Assembly (NCBI GenBank): GCA_018266075.1
Contig: JAFEBB010000041.1
Coordinates: 1 to 64,000, forward strand
Length of the DNA stretch: 64,000 bases
Source: Deltaproteobacteria bacterium
Lineage (GTDB): Bacteria > Myxococcota > Myxococcia > Myxococcales > SZAS-1
Reading direction: 5' to 3'
In this document: positions 25,497-33,401 of the stretch, in pieces
Layout: every line of letters begins with the position of its first letter
Numbering within the stretch: position 1 is the first letter of the stretch
Position numbers and translations under genes: made by a program
The notes under the pieces: model-generated
What the model saw: the letters and a program-made list of their open reading frames with translations, nothing else
Told to the model about the DNA's origin: nothing
Database searches by the model: none

Positions 25497-28400
25497 ATGA
25501 CACGCATCAAGATGGGCTGGTCTGCGCTGCTGATTGCAGCCCTGGCCCTTCCGCTGACGGCGCCGACGTGCAGTGGTGGCGGCGCGCTGCACTCGTTCAG
25601 CGCGAACTCGATCATCATCCCGATGGACGCGTGCTACCAGCGCGACACCGCGACCACCTTGCCCGGCTACTGCGTGGGCACCGCCCAGACGGGCGACGAC
25701 GGCATCCTCAAGGCCTACGGCCTCGTTTACTTTTTGGTTAAGCACGGCATCGCCGTGTACTGGGTGATCGATCCGAACAAGACCGCGGTCACGAGCGTGG
25801 ACATGACGCTCGTCGACTCCGCCGAGCCGGTCACGCACTACAACTGGGCGGGCGCCACCACCTCGTTCATGAACGGCCAGACGCGCATCGACTACCGCGG
25901 CGGCCCCTTCGTCATCGACGGCGTGGATCACGACACGGTCATCAACCTGCTGCAGAACGACCCCGACTTCGCCCAGTTCAAGACCGCCAAGCACGTGGAC
26001 CTGCACGTGGCGGCCTCGGGCTTCCAGGCGCCGGTGGCGCGCACCCTGGCGGGCCTGCCGCCCACGCTGGCGCTGCTCAACATCACCGGCGGCGCCGACA
26101 CCCAGAACTCGCTCGGCGTGCTCACCGACTACCTCACCCTGGCCGGCCTGAACTTCACCGGCGCCGGCGGCACCGCGGCGGGGGCCACGCACGGCGCCAT
26201 CTACGACACCCTGGCCACGAGCGACTTCCTCTCCAACCTGCCCGACGGCGGCAGCCTCCTCCAGGCCAACGGCTACAAGCTGCTCTGGGTGCCGCACTGG
26301 GAGGGCCCGAACTCGTACCTGGTGGGCAGCAACGGCACGCAGATCACCAGCGCCCAGCTCACCCAGATCCTCACCAACATCGGCGGGTTCGCCGACCGAG
26401 GCGGCAACATCTTCGCGGAGTGCGCGGGCATCGGCACCATCGAGGGCGCGTACAGCTGGAACAACAACACCGTCACCGCGGCGTACGGCGCGGGCGCCTC
26501 GGCGAGCGACTCGCTGTCCACCGGCGCCAACCTGGGCCTGCGCATCAACTCGCCCGGCTCGCCCATCGCCGCGCCGTACACCTTCAACTTCCCCGCGAGC
26601 CCGTTCTCGCAGATCGGCGACTTCCCGCTCGCGGCGGTGGGCGGCGCCATCAACGACTACGCGGTGCGCACCAACGGCAGCTACGTGAGCTACGCCCAGC
26701 GGATGATCGTCCAGAGCGACAGCTCGGACCTGTTCACCGTCATTCCCAACAAGGGCAACGTGGGCACCGCGGGCACCGTGGTCTACATGGGCGGCCACGA
26801 GTACAGCGCCACCGCGGGCGTGCGCCTGGTGCTCAACACCCTCTTCAACCTCTCGGCGAGCTGCGTGAGCCCGAACACGCCCTGCAACACCGGCAAGCCC
26901 GGCGCGTGCGCGGCCGGCAAGCTCCAGTGCGACGCGACGGGCAACGTGGTCTGTAACCAGGTGGTGCAGCCGACTGCCGAGACCTGCAACAACGTCGACG
27001 ACGACTGCGACGGCCTCATCGACAACCTCCCGCCGCAGACCTGCTACGACGGCCCGGCCGCCGCGGTGTACCCCGACGCGGGCGGCGTGGGCCCGTGCCG
27101 TCCGGGCACCAAGAGCTGCGTGGCCGGCAACTTCGGCCCGTGCGTGGGCGAGGTGCTCCCCACCAGCGAGGTCTGCAACGGCGTCGACGACGACTGCAAC
27201 GGCACCATCGACCTCTTGCCCGACGGCGGCGCGATCTCCTCCGCCTGCTACGACGGCCCGCTGGGCACCGAGAACGTGGGCGTGTGCAGGGACGGCTCGC
27301 AGATCTGCGATCCCAGCACCGGCACCTTTGGCGCTTGCACCGGCGAGACCACGCCCGGCGCCGCGCAGTGCAACGACGGCGGCCTCGACTACAACTGCGA
27401 CGGCTCTCCCGATGCCTGCGACTGCAACAGCGGCGACACCCAGTCCTGCTACGACGGCCCCACGGGCACGCTGCTTCCCGACGGCGGCCCCATCGGCATC
27501 TGCCACGCGGGCGTGATGACCTGCACCAACGGCCTCTGGGGCACGTGCGTGGGCGAGCAGGGCCCCGAGCCCGAGCAGTGCGACGGCACCAACACCGACT
27601 ACAACTGCAACGGCATCCCCGGCGACGGCTGCGTGGCCTGCAACAACGGCGACACGCGCCCCTGCTACGACGGCCCGGCCGGCTCGCTCTTGCCCGACGG
27701 CGGCGCGAACGGCAGCTGCCACGCGGGCATCGAGGTCTGCCAGAACAACCTCTGGGGCACCTGCCAGCAGGAAGTGACGCCGGGCACCGAGCTCTGCGAC
27801 GGCCAGGACAACGACTGCAACGGCCAGACGGACGACAACGCCGTCTGCCCGCCGCAGCAGGCCTGCATCAACGGCACGTGCGTGCCCGCCACCTGCACCG
27901 GTGAGCTGGCCACCTGCGCCGAGGGCTTCAACTGCGACAACGGCAGCTGCGTGCTCGGCACCTGCGGCGACGGCGGCGCGTGCCCGGTGGGCCAGCGCTG
28001 CCACGCCGGCACTTGCGTGGACCCCTGCGCGAGCGTCACCTGCGGCGCGGGCGCGACCTGCTCCGGCGGCGCTTGTGTGGCCGGCGGCTGCTACGACTCG
28101 GCCTGCGCCTCGGGCCAGGTCTGCGTGAACGGCGCCTGCGTGAATGACCCGTGCTCCGGCGTGGTGTGCCCCACCGGCGACTTCTGCCGCGGCGGCTACT
28201 GCGTGCCCAGCTGCGTGTTCGCGCACTGCTCGGCCAACCAGGTCTGCAACAGCGACGGCACCTGCGCGGCCGCGCCCTGCAACGGCGCCTGCGGCTCCGG
28301 GAGCTGCCTCGCCGACGGCGGCTGCGGCGCCAACGTCTGCGCGGGCGTGGGCTGCGCCTCGGGCCAGACCTGCGTGGACGTGAACGGGGTCGCCACCTGC

Positions 28401-30851
28401 GTGGCCGATCCCTGCTCGGGCGTCTCCTGCCCGGTGGGTTTCTGCGTGGACGGCCAGTGCCAGCGCACCAACCCGGACGCGGGCGGCTCGTCGTCGACCA
28501 CCGCGACCACCAGCGCGAGCGGCAGCGCCACCAACGGCAGCGGGACCAGCGGCACCTCGGGCAACGCGACGACCAGCGGCGGCTCGACGGGCGGCACCAA
28601 CGGCGCGGGCAGCACCGGCGGCGCCACGACCGGCGCAGCGGCGGGCTCGGGTGGCGCGGCGGCGGGCGGCTCCACCGGCTCCACCAGTGGCGGCACCAAG
28701 TCCGGCTGCGGCTGCGGCGCGGGCAGCGACGTCTCGCCCATCTGGCTCTCGCTGGGGCTCGTGGTGTTCCTTCGGCGGCGGCGGTCGGCGGCGCGGACGC
28801 TCGCCCTGGTGGCGATGGTCGGCGGCGCAGCGGCCCTGAGCGCCTGCAGCGGCGGCAAGGCCGGCTCGAGCGGATCGACCGGCGCCACGTCGACCACCAC
28901 CGCGGGCACGACTGCGGGCTCCGGCTCGACCACGGGCACGACGGGTCATCCCTCGACGGGCGGCAGCGGCGCGACCGGCTCCGGGGGAAGCACCGGCGGC
29001 GGCTGTCCCACGGGGCAGGCGATGTGCTCGGGCTCGTGCGTCGACGTGCTCAGCTCCAACACCCACTGTGGCAACTGCACCACCCGCTGCGCGCCCGACG
29101 AGACCTGCGACGACGGCTTCTGCGCGCCCACCAGCCCGCAGAACCCGGCGCTCTACACGGTGAGCCCGGACCACGGCATTCCCGGCTCCACGGTGGTGCT
29201 GGTGGTGACCGGCGATCGCATCGATCCCGCGGGCCAGCTGCACTTCACCGGCGGCGGCGTGGTGGACGAGGTGCTGGCGAATACGACGGTGACCGACTCG
29301 CAGAACGCGTCGGCGACGCTCTCGCTCACCATGGACGACGGCGGCCCGCTGCTCTCCGGCCCGGCCGAGGTGCGCGTGGTGAACCCGGGGCAGATCATCT
29401 CCAACGCGGTGGCGTTCACCATTGGCGGCTCGAGCGCGCCCACCCTGATCTCGCTCAACCCCAACTCGGCGGCGCCCGGCGCGGACGCGACCATCGACGC
29501 CACGGGCACGCTCTTCAACTCCACGACGCAGCTCCACGCCTCGGGCCCGGGCGTGAGCGACCTGGTGCTGGCCACGACGTTCGTGAGCGACACCGACGTG
29601 ACCGCGATCTTCCCGCTCGGCGTCCCGGATGGCGGCGGGCGCGGGCTCATCCCCGGCTCGTACACGGTCGTGGCGGTGAACGGCGGCGCGTCGCCGTCGA
29701 ACGGGCTGCCTTTCACGGTGACGTCCGAGGTGCCGGTGCTGACGTCGGTGACGCCGAACCAGGCGGCCATCGGCGCGCAGGTGGCGCTCACCGCGAGCGG
29801 CGATCAGTTCGACCCGAGCACGGTGCTGCACTTCCAGCAGACCGACGGCGGCGGCGACGTGGCGCTCACCACGAACTTCGTCCGCGTGGACACGGTGCTG
29901 GTGCCGGCCTCGAGCCCGCTGGATCTCTCGGGCCTCTCGCCCGGCAGCTACCAGGTCATCGCCGCCAACCAGAGCGGCCAGAAGCTCAGTTCGCCGGTGC
30001 CCTTCACCATCAACTCCAACGCGCCGCACGTGACCACGGTGACCCCGAACTCCGGGCTGCAGGCGCACACGGTGTCGGTGACGGTGACCGGCAGCGGGTT
30101 CGATCCCACGTCGGTCATCCACTTCCTGCAGGGCTCGGGGGACGTGGCCGAGGCCACGACGTACGTGAGCGCGACCCAGCTCACCTGCACCATCGATCTC
30201 ACCAGCGCACCCGCGGGCACGGCGGAGGTGGCGGTCATCAACTCCGGAAACCTGGCGTCGAACACGGTGCGCTTCACGGTGCTCAGCAACGTGGCGGTGC
30301 TCACCTCGCTGTCGACGGCCGGTGCACTTCAGGGCTCCACGCTGGCGATGACGCTCACCGGCACCAACTTCGAGCAGGGCGCGCTGGTGAACTTCTCGGG
30401 CCAGGGGCTCAACAACAACATCATCCCGGACACCGTCACGGCCACGTCGATCGCCATCAGCAACGTGGACCTGTCGAGCTACCAGACGGGCTCGTACGCG
30501 GTGACGGTGGTGAACCCGAGCGCGTCGCCGTCGGCGGGGCTGTCGTTCACGGTGGAGCCGGGCACGCCTACGCTCACCGGCATCTCGCCGAACCCGGTGA
30601 AGATGAACACGGTGCAGAGCTTCACGCTCACCGGCACGCTGTTCGCGCAGGGCGCCACCGTGCACGTGACCGCCACCGGCGTGGACACCTCCTACAACGC
30701 GACCATCACCAACCCCACCACCGCGACCATCTCCAACCTCAGCCTCGCCAACGTGCCCGCGGGTCAGTACACGGTGACGGTGGTGAACCCCGGGCCGCAC
30801 GCGTCGGGGTCGGTGGCGCTGCACGTGGAGTGGCCGGACGGCGGCGGGTGA
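25497..30851 (+). CDS. Giant surface protein: MYXO-CTERM protein fused in frame to an IPT/TIG lipoprotein
   Basis: The uninterrupted 1,784-aa frame appears to contain two proteins. Part 1 has a signal peptide (MGWSALLIAALALPLTAPTC), an uncharacterised ~440-residue domain, five MopE-type metal-binding motifs (such as CNNVDDDCDGLIDN and CNGVDDDCNGTIDL), a Cys-rich region and a Ser/Thr/Gly linker. It then ends like a MYXO-CTERM tail at ~1069-1095: CGCG, a hydrophobic WLSLGLVVFL stretch, then RRRR. Part 2 starts at once with a lipoprotein-type signal (LALVAMVGGAAALSAC, Cys ~1117), a Ser/Thr/Gly linker, a Cys knot and about six IPT/TIG-like beta domains (TLISLNPNSAAPGADA, VLTSVTPNQAAIGAQV). A GTG at 28764 could start part 2 internally. 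A lost stop or an assembly error is also possible. Confidence 0.7.
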   Translation: MTRIKMGWSALLIAALALPLTAPTCSGGGALHSFSANSIIIPMDACYQRDTATTLPGYCVGTAQTGDDGILKAYGLVYFLVKHGIAVYWVIDPNKTAVTSVDMTLVDSAEPVTHYNWAGATTSFMNGQTRIDYRGGPFVIDGVDHDTVINLLQNDPDFAQFKTAKHVDLHVAASGFQAPVARTLAGLPPTLALLNITGGADTQNSLGVLTDYLTLAGLNFTGAGGTAAGATHGAIYDTLATSDFLSNLPDGGSLLQANGYKLLWVPHWEGPNSYLVGSNGTQITSAQLTQILTNIGGFADRGGNIFAECAGIGTIEGAYSWNNNTVTAAYGAGASASDSLSTGANLGLRINSPGSPIAAPYTFNFPASPFSQIGDFPLAAVGGAINDYAVRTNGSYVSYAQRMIVQSDSSDLFTVIPNKGNVGTAGTVVYMGGHEYSATAGVRLVLNTLFNLSASCVSPNTPCNTGKPGACAAGKLQCDATGNVVCNQVVQPTAETCNNVDDDCDGLIDNLPPQTCYDGPAAAVYPDAGGVGPCRPGTKSCVAGNFGPCVGEVLPTSEVCNGVDDDCNGTIDLLPDGGAISSACYDGPLGTENVGVCRDGSQICDPSTGTFGACTGETTPGAAQCNDGGLDYNCDGSPDACDCNSGDTQSCYDGPTGTLLPDGGPIGICHAGVMTCTNGLWGTCVGEQGPEPEQCDGTNTDYNCNGIPGDGCVACNNGDTRPCYDGPAGSLLPDGGANGSCHAGIEVCQNNLWGTCQQEVTPGTELCDGQDNDCNGQTDDNAVCPPQQACINGTCVPATCTGELATCAEGFNCDNGSCVLGTCGDGGACPVGQRCHAGTCVDPCASVTCGAGATCSGGACVAGGCYDSACASGQVCVNGACVNDPCSGVVCPTGDFCRGGYCVPSCVFAHCSANQVCNSDGTCAAAPCNGACGSGSCLADGGCGANVCAGVGCASGQTCVDVNGVATCVADPCSGVSCPVGFCVDGQCQRTNPDAGGSSSTTATTSASGSATNGSGTSGTSGNATTSGGSTGGTNGAGSTGGATTGAAAGSGGAAAGGSTGSTSGGTKSGCGCGAGSDVSPIWLSLGLVVFLRRRRSAARTLALVAMVGGAAALSACSGGKAGSSGSTGATSTTTAGTTAGSGSTTGTTGHPSTGGSGATGSGGSTGGGCPTGQAMCSGSCVDVLSSNTHCGNCTTRCAPDETCDDGFCAPTSPQNPALYTVSPDHGIPGSTVVLVVTGDRIDPAGQLHFTGGGVVDEVLANTTVTDSQNASATLSLTMDDGGPLLSGPAEVRVVNPGQIISNAVAFTIGGSSAPTLISLNPNSAAPGADATIDATGTLFNSTTQLHASGPGVSDLVLATTFVSDTDVTAIFPLGVPDGGGRGLIPGSYTVVAVNGGASPSNGLPFTVTSEVPVLTSVTPNQAAIGAQVALTASGDQFDPSTVLHFQQTDGGGDVALTTNFVRVDTVLVPASSPLDLSGLSPGSYQVIAANQSGQKLSSPVPFTINSNAPHVTTVTPNSGLQAHTVSVTVTGSGFDPTSVIHFLQGSGDVAEATTYVSATQLTCTIDLTSAPAGTAEVAVINSGNLASNTVRFTVLSNVAVLTSLSTAGALQGSTLAMTLTGTNFEQGALVNFSGQGLNNNIIPDTVTATSIAISNVDLSSYQTGSYAVTVVNPSASPSAGLSFTVEPGTPTLTGISPNPVKMNTVQSFTLTGTLFAQGATVHVTATGVDTSYNATITNPTTATISNLSLANVPAGQYTVTVVNPGPHASGSVALHVEWPDGGG

Positions 30852-30943
30852 TGGGAGGCGCTGGAGATCGTCTGGGTCGTGCCTGATTCGCCTCAGCCAG
30901 CGAAGCCCGCTTCGAGGCAGGATCGACCGGAGAGGTGAGCTTC

Positions 30944-31008
30944 GGTCGCCTCCGGTTCACACCCGTCAACGAGGACGTGAAGCGGGTTCACCCGGTCCAA
31001 TTTTTTGG
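30944..31008 (+). repeat. Left arm of the palindromic element
   Basis: It contains GGTCGCCTCCGGTTCAC and GTGAAGCGGGTTCACCCGG, and ends in a run of six T. It is about 92% identical to the reverse complement of 31253-31318. Confidence 0.85.
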
Positions 31009-31252
31009 CAGACCCCGGGCACCACCTCCGAGGCTGTTGCGCCACGGCGCCGTACGCCTCGCTGCGCTCGGTCGTTGAGGCAGGGCGTTCGTTCGCTGCC
31101 GAGACGCCCGCTGGACGTGCTTCTGCTTCTTGGGGTTGAAAATGCTTTTTCCCTCAAAAGCCACAAGAAGGCGTCGTGGCTTCTGAGGAGCGCCTCGAGC
31201 ATCACGCCTCAACGCCCGAGCGAAGCGAGGCCCGGGCCTCCTCCCCATTTCC

Positions 31253-31318
31253 GCAAAAAAATTGGACCGGGTGAACCCGCTTCACGTCCTCGTCGACAGC
31301 GGTGAACCGGAGGCGACC
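31253..31318 (+). repeat. Right arm of the palindromic element
   Basis: It begins with a run of seven A followed by TTGGACCGGGTGAACC, and ends in GGTGAACCGGAGGCGACC. It pairs with 30944-31008. Confidence 0.85.
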
Positions 31319-31346
31319 TGAGCCTCCCGCTCAGCTCGCCTCGACG

Positions 31347-31529
31347 TCACCGCGGACCCTGTCGCGTGATCGAGACCCGCACCTCGTCGACCGAGGCCCC
31401 GCCCAGCGAATCTGCCGCCCCGCCCAGCAAATCCGCGGCCCCGCCCAGCGAATCTGCGGCCCCGCCCAGCGGATCTGCGGCCCCGCCCAGCGGATCTGCG
31501 GCCCCGCCCAGCGGATCCGCGGCCCCGCC
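31347..31529 (-). pseudogene. In-frame continuation of the repeat gene beyond a TAG stop
   Basis: Downstream of the TAG at 31530-31532 the same frame remains open for 60 codons: six further heptapeptides (GGAADPL three times, then GGAADSL, GGAADLL, GGAADSL), then GGASVDEVRVSITRQGPR and TGA (plus-strand 31347-31349). At the TAG, neighbouring units have CTG, so a codon change inside one unit would explain the truncation. Alternatively, the array expanded in non-coding DNA. Confidence 0.6.
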
Positions 31530-31605
31530 CTACGAACCCGCGGCCCCGCCCTGAGGATTCGCGGCCCCGCCCTGGGGACCTGAGGCCCCGCCCTGCGCCG
31601 AGGAC
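31396..31605 (-). repeat. Ten-copy 21-bp tandem repeat (heptapeptide GGAADPL-like)
   Basis: On the minus strand the core GGCGGGGC recurs exactly every 21 bp, with plus-strand positions 31396, 31417 and so on to 31585. Each unit encodes seven residues of the GGAADPL/GGAADSL/GGAANPQ type. The array runs across the stop codon of the 31530-32411 gene. Confidence 0.92.
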
Positions 31606-32411
31606 TTTCCGTGCGGCTTGACGCCCTCCATCGAATACAGCCCCGACCTCGACACGGGCAGTACGCCGTGCGCCGCCTTCGAGAGCCGCACCATCTCCAG
31701 ATAGATGATCCCCGCCGTCCGCCAGACGCTCCGCACATCCGGCGCCACCTTGGCCCGCGCCGACGCGTTCGCGTTCCGGGCCGCGCTCAGCGCCGCGGCG
31801 GTGTCGCGCAGCTTCTGGGACAGGGCGGCGTCGGCGCCGTAGGGCGCGAGCTCGCCGACGTGGGCGTCGAGGAATTCGGCCAGGCTGGTGAGCGCGGTGG
31901 CCATCTCCTTGGGCGAGTGGGGCTCGCGCAGGTGCGGCGCCTGGACGCTCACCGCGTGCGGCGCGACGGCCAGCACCGTGTGCACCCGCTTGATCAGGCC
32001 ATCGCCTTGGGTGAGCGCGTCGTCGACCTGAGCGGAGCTGGGGTGTGTCGCGCCGGCGTCGAGGTTGCGGGTGGCCACGTTGGACTGGAGCTGGGACAGA
32101 TAGGGCTGCAGCGCCGCGCGCCAGCCCGTGTTGAAGCTCAGCGGCGCGAGCGCGGCGTCGTCCTCGGCGGCGAGGGTGAGATGACGCGCGGCCGCATCGG
32201 CGAGCCGCGCCGCGACCACCCGCGCGCCGACCTCTTCCAAGTGCTGCTCGGGTTCGCTGGTGGAGAGCAGCGCGGGCACGGGCGGGTTGCCCGGCGTGCC
32301 CCCGGGATTGGCGATGGTGGCCTGCTTCTTCGCGGCGGGCTTCTTGGCGACGGGCTTCTTGGCGGACGTCTTCTTCGCCGCCGGCTTCGACTTCCGGGAC
32401 TTCGCAGCCAT
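31530..32411 (-). CDS. Hypothetical protein with histone-H1-like Lys/Ala start and repeat tail
   Basis: The 293-aa product begins with ~35 residues rich in Lys-Ala-Pro (KKTSAKKPVAKKPAAKK), like bacterial histone-H1-type tails. A helical core of ~220 residues follows (EEVGARVVAARLADAAARHL, WRTAGIIYLEMVRLSKAAHG), and the end is GGASGPQ-GGAANPQ-GGAAGS. The stop codon lies inside a ten-unit 21-bp tandem repeat that continues in frame. No signal peptide or TM is visible. The basic tail suggests nucleic-acid contact, which is inference only. Confidence 0.75.
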   Translation of the reverse strand: MAAKSRKSKPAAKKTSAKKPVAKKPAAKKQATIANPGGTPGNPPVPALLSTSEPEQHLEEVGARVVAARLADAAARHLTLAAEDDAALAPLSFNTGWRAALQPYLSQLQSNVATRNLDAGATHPSSAQVDDALTQGDGLIKRVHTVLAVAPHAVSVQAPHLREPHSPKEMATALTSLAEFLDAHVGELAPYGADAALSQKLRDTAAALSAARNANASARAKVAPDVRSVWRTAGIIYLEMVRLSKAAHGVLPVSRSGLYSMEGVKPHGKSSAQGGASGPQGGAANPQGGAAGS

Positions 32412-32468
32412 GTGTGTTCCCCCTGAGATGCGGACAAGCGGGCCACAGGGCGGGGGGCGGTGTCAACG

Positions 32469-33350
32469 TCAGCCCCCGAAAGGAGCCTCCGGGCCAGGTC
32501 GCCCGTTCGGCATCGGCTTCCCGTTGGGATCGCCCGTCGTCGCGAAGGCGTCGAGCACGGACCAGACCTCGGGCATGGTTCGCATGACAGGATTGTGCGT
32601 GTCGAGGACGTCGTCGTGGCCAGCGTTGCGCGAGATGAACGTCGCGCCGAGCGCCTCCGCGAGCTTCCTGCCGAGCTCAACGGGAACGACCTCGTCGCCG
32701 TTGCCGTGGAGAACGAGCACCGGCACGTGCACGTCCTTCGCGCGCGCGAGCGAGTCGAAGCGATCGCGCACCATGAGCCGCGTCGGCAGGAACGGCACCA
32801 CTTTCTGCGCGACATCGGGGATCGACGTGTAAGGCGAAATCAGAATCAGCCGCGCCCCCAGCCCGCGCGCGGCCATGGCGACGGCCACACCAGTCCCGAG
32901 CGATCGACCTTCGAGCACCGTGCGGGCAATCGGGACGTTCAACTTGTCGTGCAGATGCGCGAGCGCCGCTTCGGCATCCGCGAGGATCGCCGCTTCGCTC
33001 GGCCCACGATCGGCGCTCGCGCCGTAGCCCGGGTACTCGACCGCAAAGAAGCCGAATCCCAGTCCGTGCCAACGCGAGGCGAGGCCGTCGAGATCGTCGA
33101 GCTGCTCGGCGTTGCCGTGGAAATGAACGATGACCGGTGCGTCCTTTTGCCCCGGCATCCACAGCGCGTGGGCCGTCCCACCAGCAACCGGAATCGACAG
33201 CAACTGTGCGCCCGCGACGCGCACCTCGCGCGGCGGCGGCGCGGGAAACAGCAACTTTCGCTGCACGGAGAAGAAGAACGCGGCCACGGCCAGGTAGGCG
33301 ACGGCCAGCGTCACCAGCGCCACCTTCCCGAGCCGCCTCACCCGTTGCAT
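32469..33350 (-). CDS. Membrane-anchored alpha/beta hydrolase
   Basis: The 293-aa product starts at ATG 33350 with one TM segment (LGKVALVTLAVAYLAVAAFF). The oxyanion-hole motif is HFHGNAEQ, with FFAVEYPGYGAS typical of this subgroup. The nucleophile elbow is GRSLG (Ser near residue 150), the acid is probably Asp in LHGNGDEVVP, and the His is in RNAGHDDVL. It resembles the BEM46/ABHD13-like serine hydrolases anchored to membranes. The substrate is unknown. It is divergent from the carboxyltransferase gene, 51 bp start to start. Confidence 0.87.
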   Translation of the reverse strand: MQRVRRLGKVALVTLAVAYLAVAAFFFSVQRKLLFPAPPPREVRVAGAQLLSIPVAGGTAHALWMPGQKDAPVIVHFHGNAEQLDDLDGLASRWHGLGFGFFAVEYPGYGASADRGPSEAAILADAEAALAHLHDKLNVPIARTVLEGRSLGTGVAVAMAARGLGARLILISPYTSIPDVAQKVVPFLPTRLMVRDRFDSLARAKDVHVPVLVLHGNGDEVVPVELGRKLAEALGATFISRNAGHDDVLDTHNPVMRTMPEVWSVLDAFATTGDPNGKPMPNGRPGPEAPFGG

Positions 33351-33401
33351 GCGCGAATCGTAGCGCGTACAAGCGCCGCGCATCGTCGCGCGAGGTTCAA
33401 C

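Larger units (their letters stand above)
30944..31318 (+). mobile_element. Palindromic (MITE-like) element in the 30852-31346 intergenic gap
   Basis: Two 65-66-bp arms (30944-31008 and 31253-31318) are inverted repeats with about four mismatches and one T indel. A second nested pair of 25 bp (31057-31081 and 31206-31230) has two mismatches. The loop contains GCCAC/GTGGC and an AT-richer patch near 31135-31160, but no supported gene. The element lies between convergent genes, so it could also terminate transcription from both sides. No terminal duplication was identified. Confidence 0.6.

Noticed and set aside
25497-28800. Part 1 of the giant protein as TraA, the outer-membrane exchange receptor
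   Set aside because: It shares Cys-rich repeats and a MYXO-CTERM-like tail with TraA, but the N-terminal domain does not look like PA14 and no TraB-like OmpA-domain gene is adjacent.
25419-30824. 1,801-codon open frame on the minus strand opposite the giant fused gene
   Set aside because: It is an artefact of high third-position GC. The translation is low-complexity Ala/Arg/Val/Gly without signal peptide or domain, and the plus strand has clear domains throughout.
31396-31605. CRISPR array at the 21-bp repeats
   Set aside because: The units are directly adjacent without spacers and keep a coding phase of seven codons.
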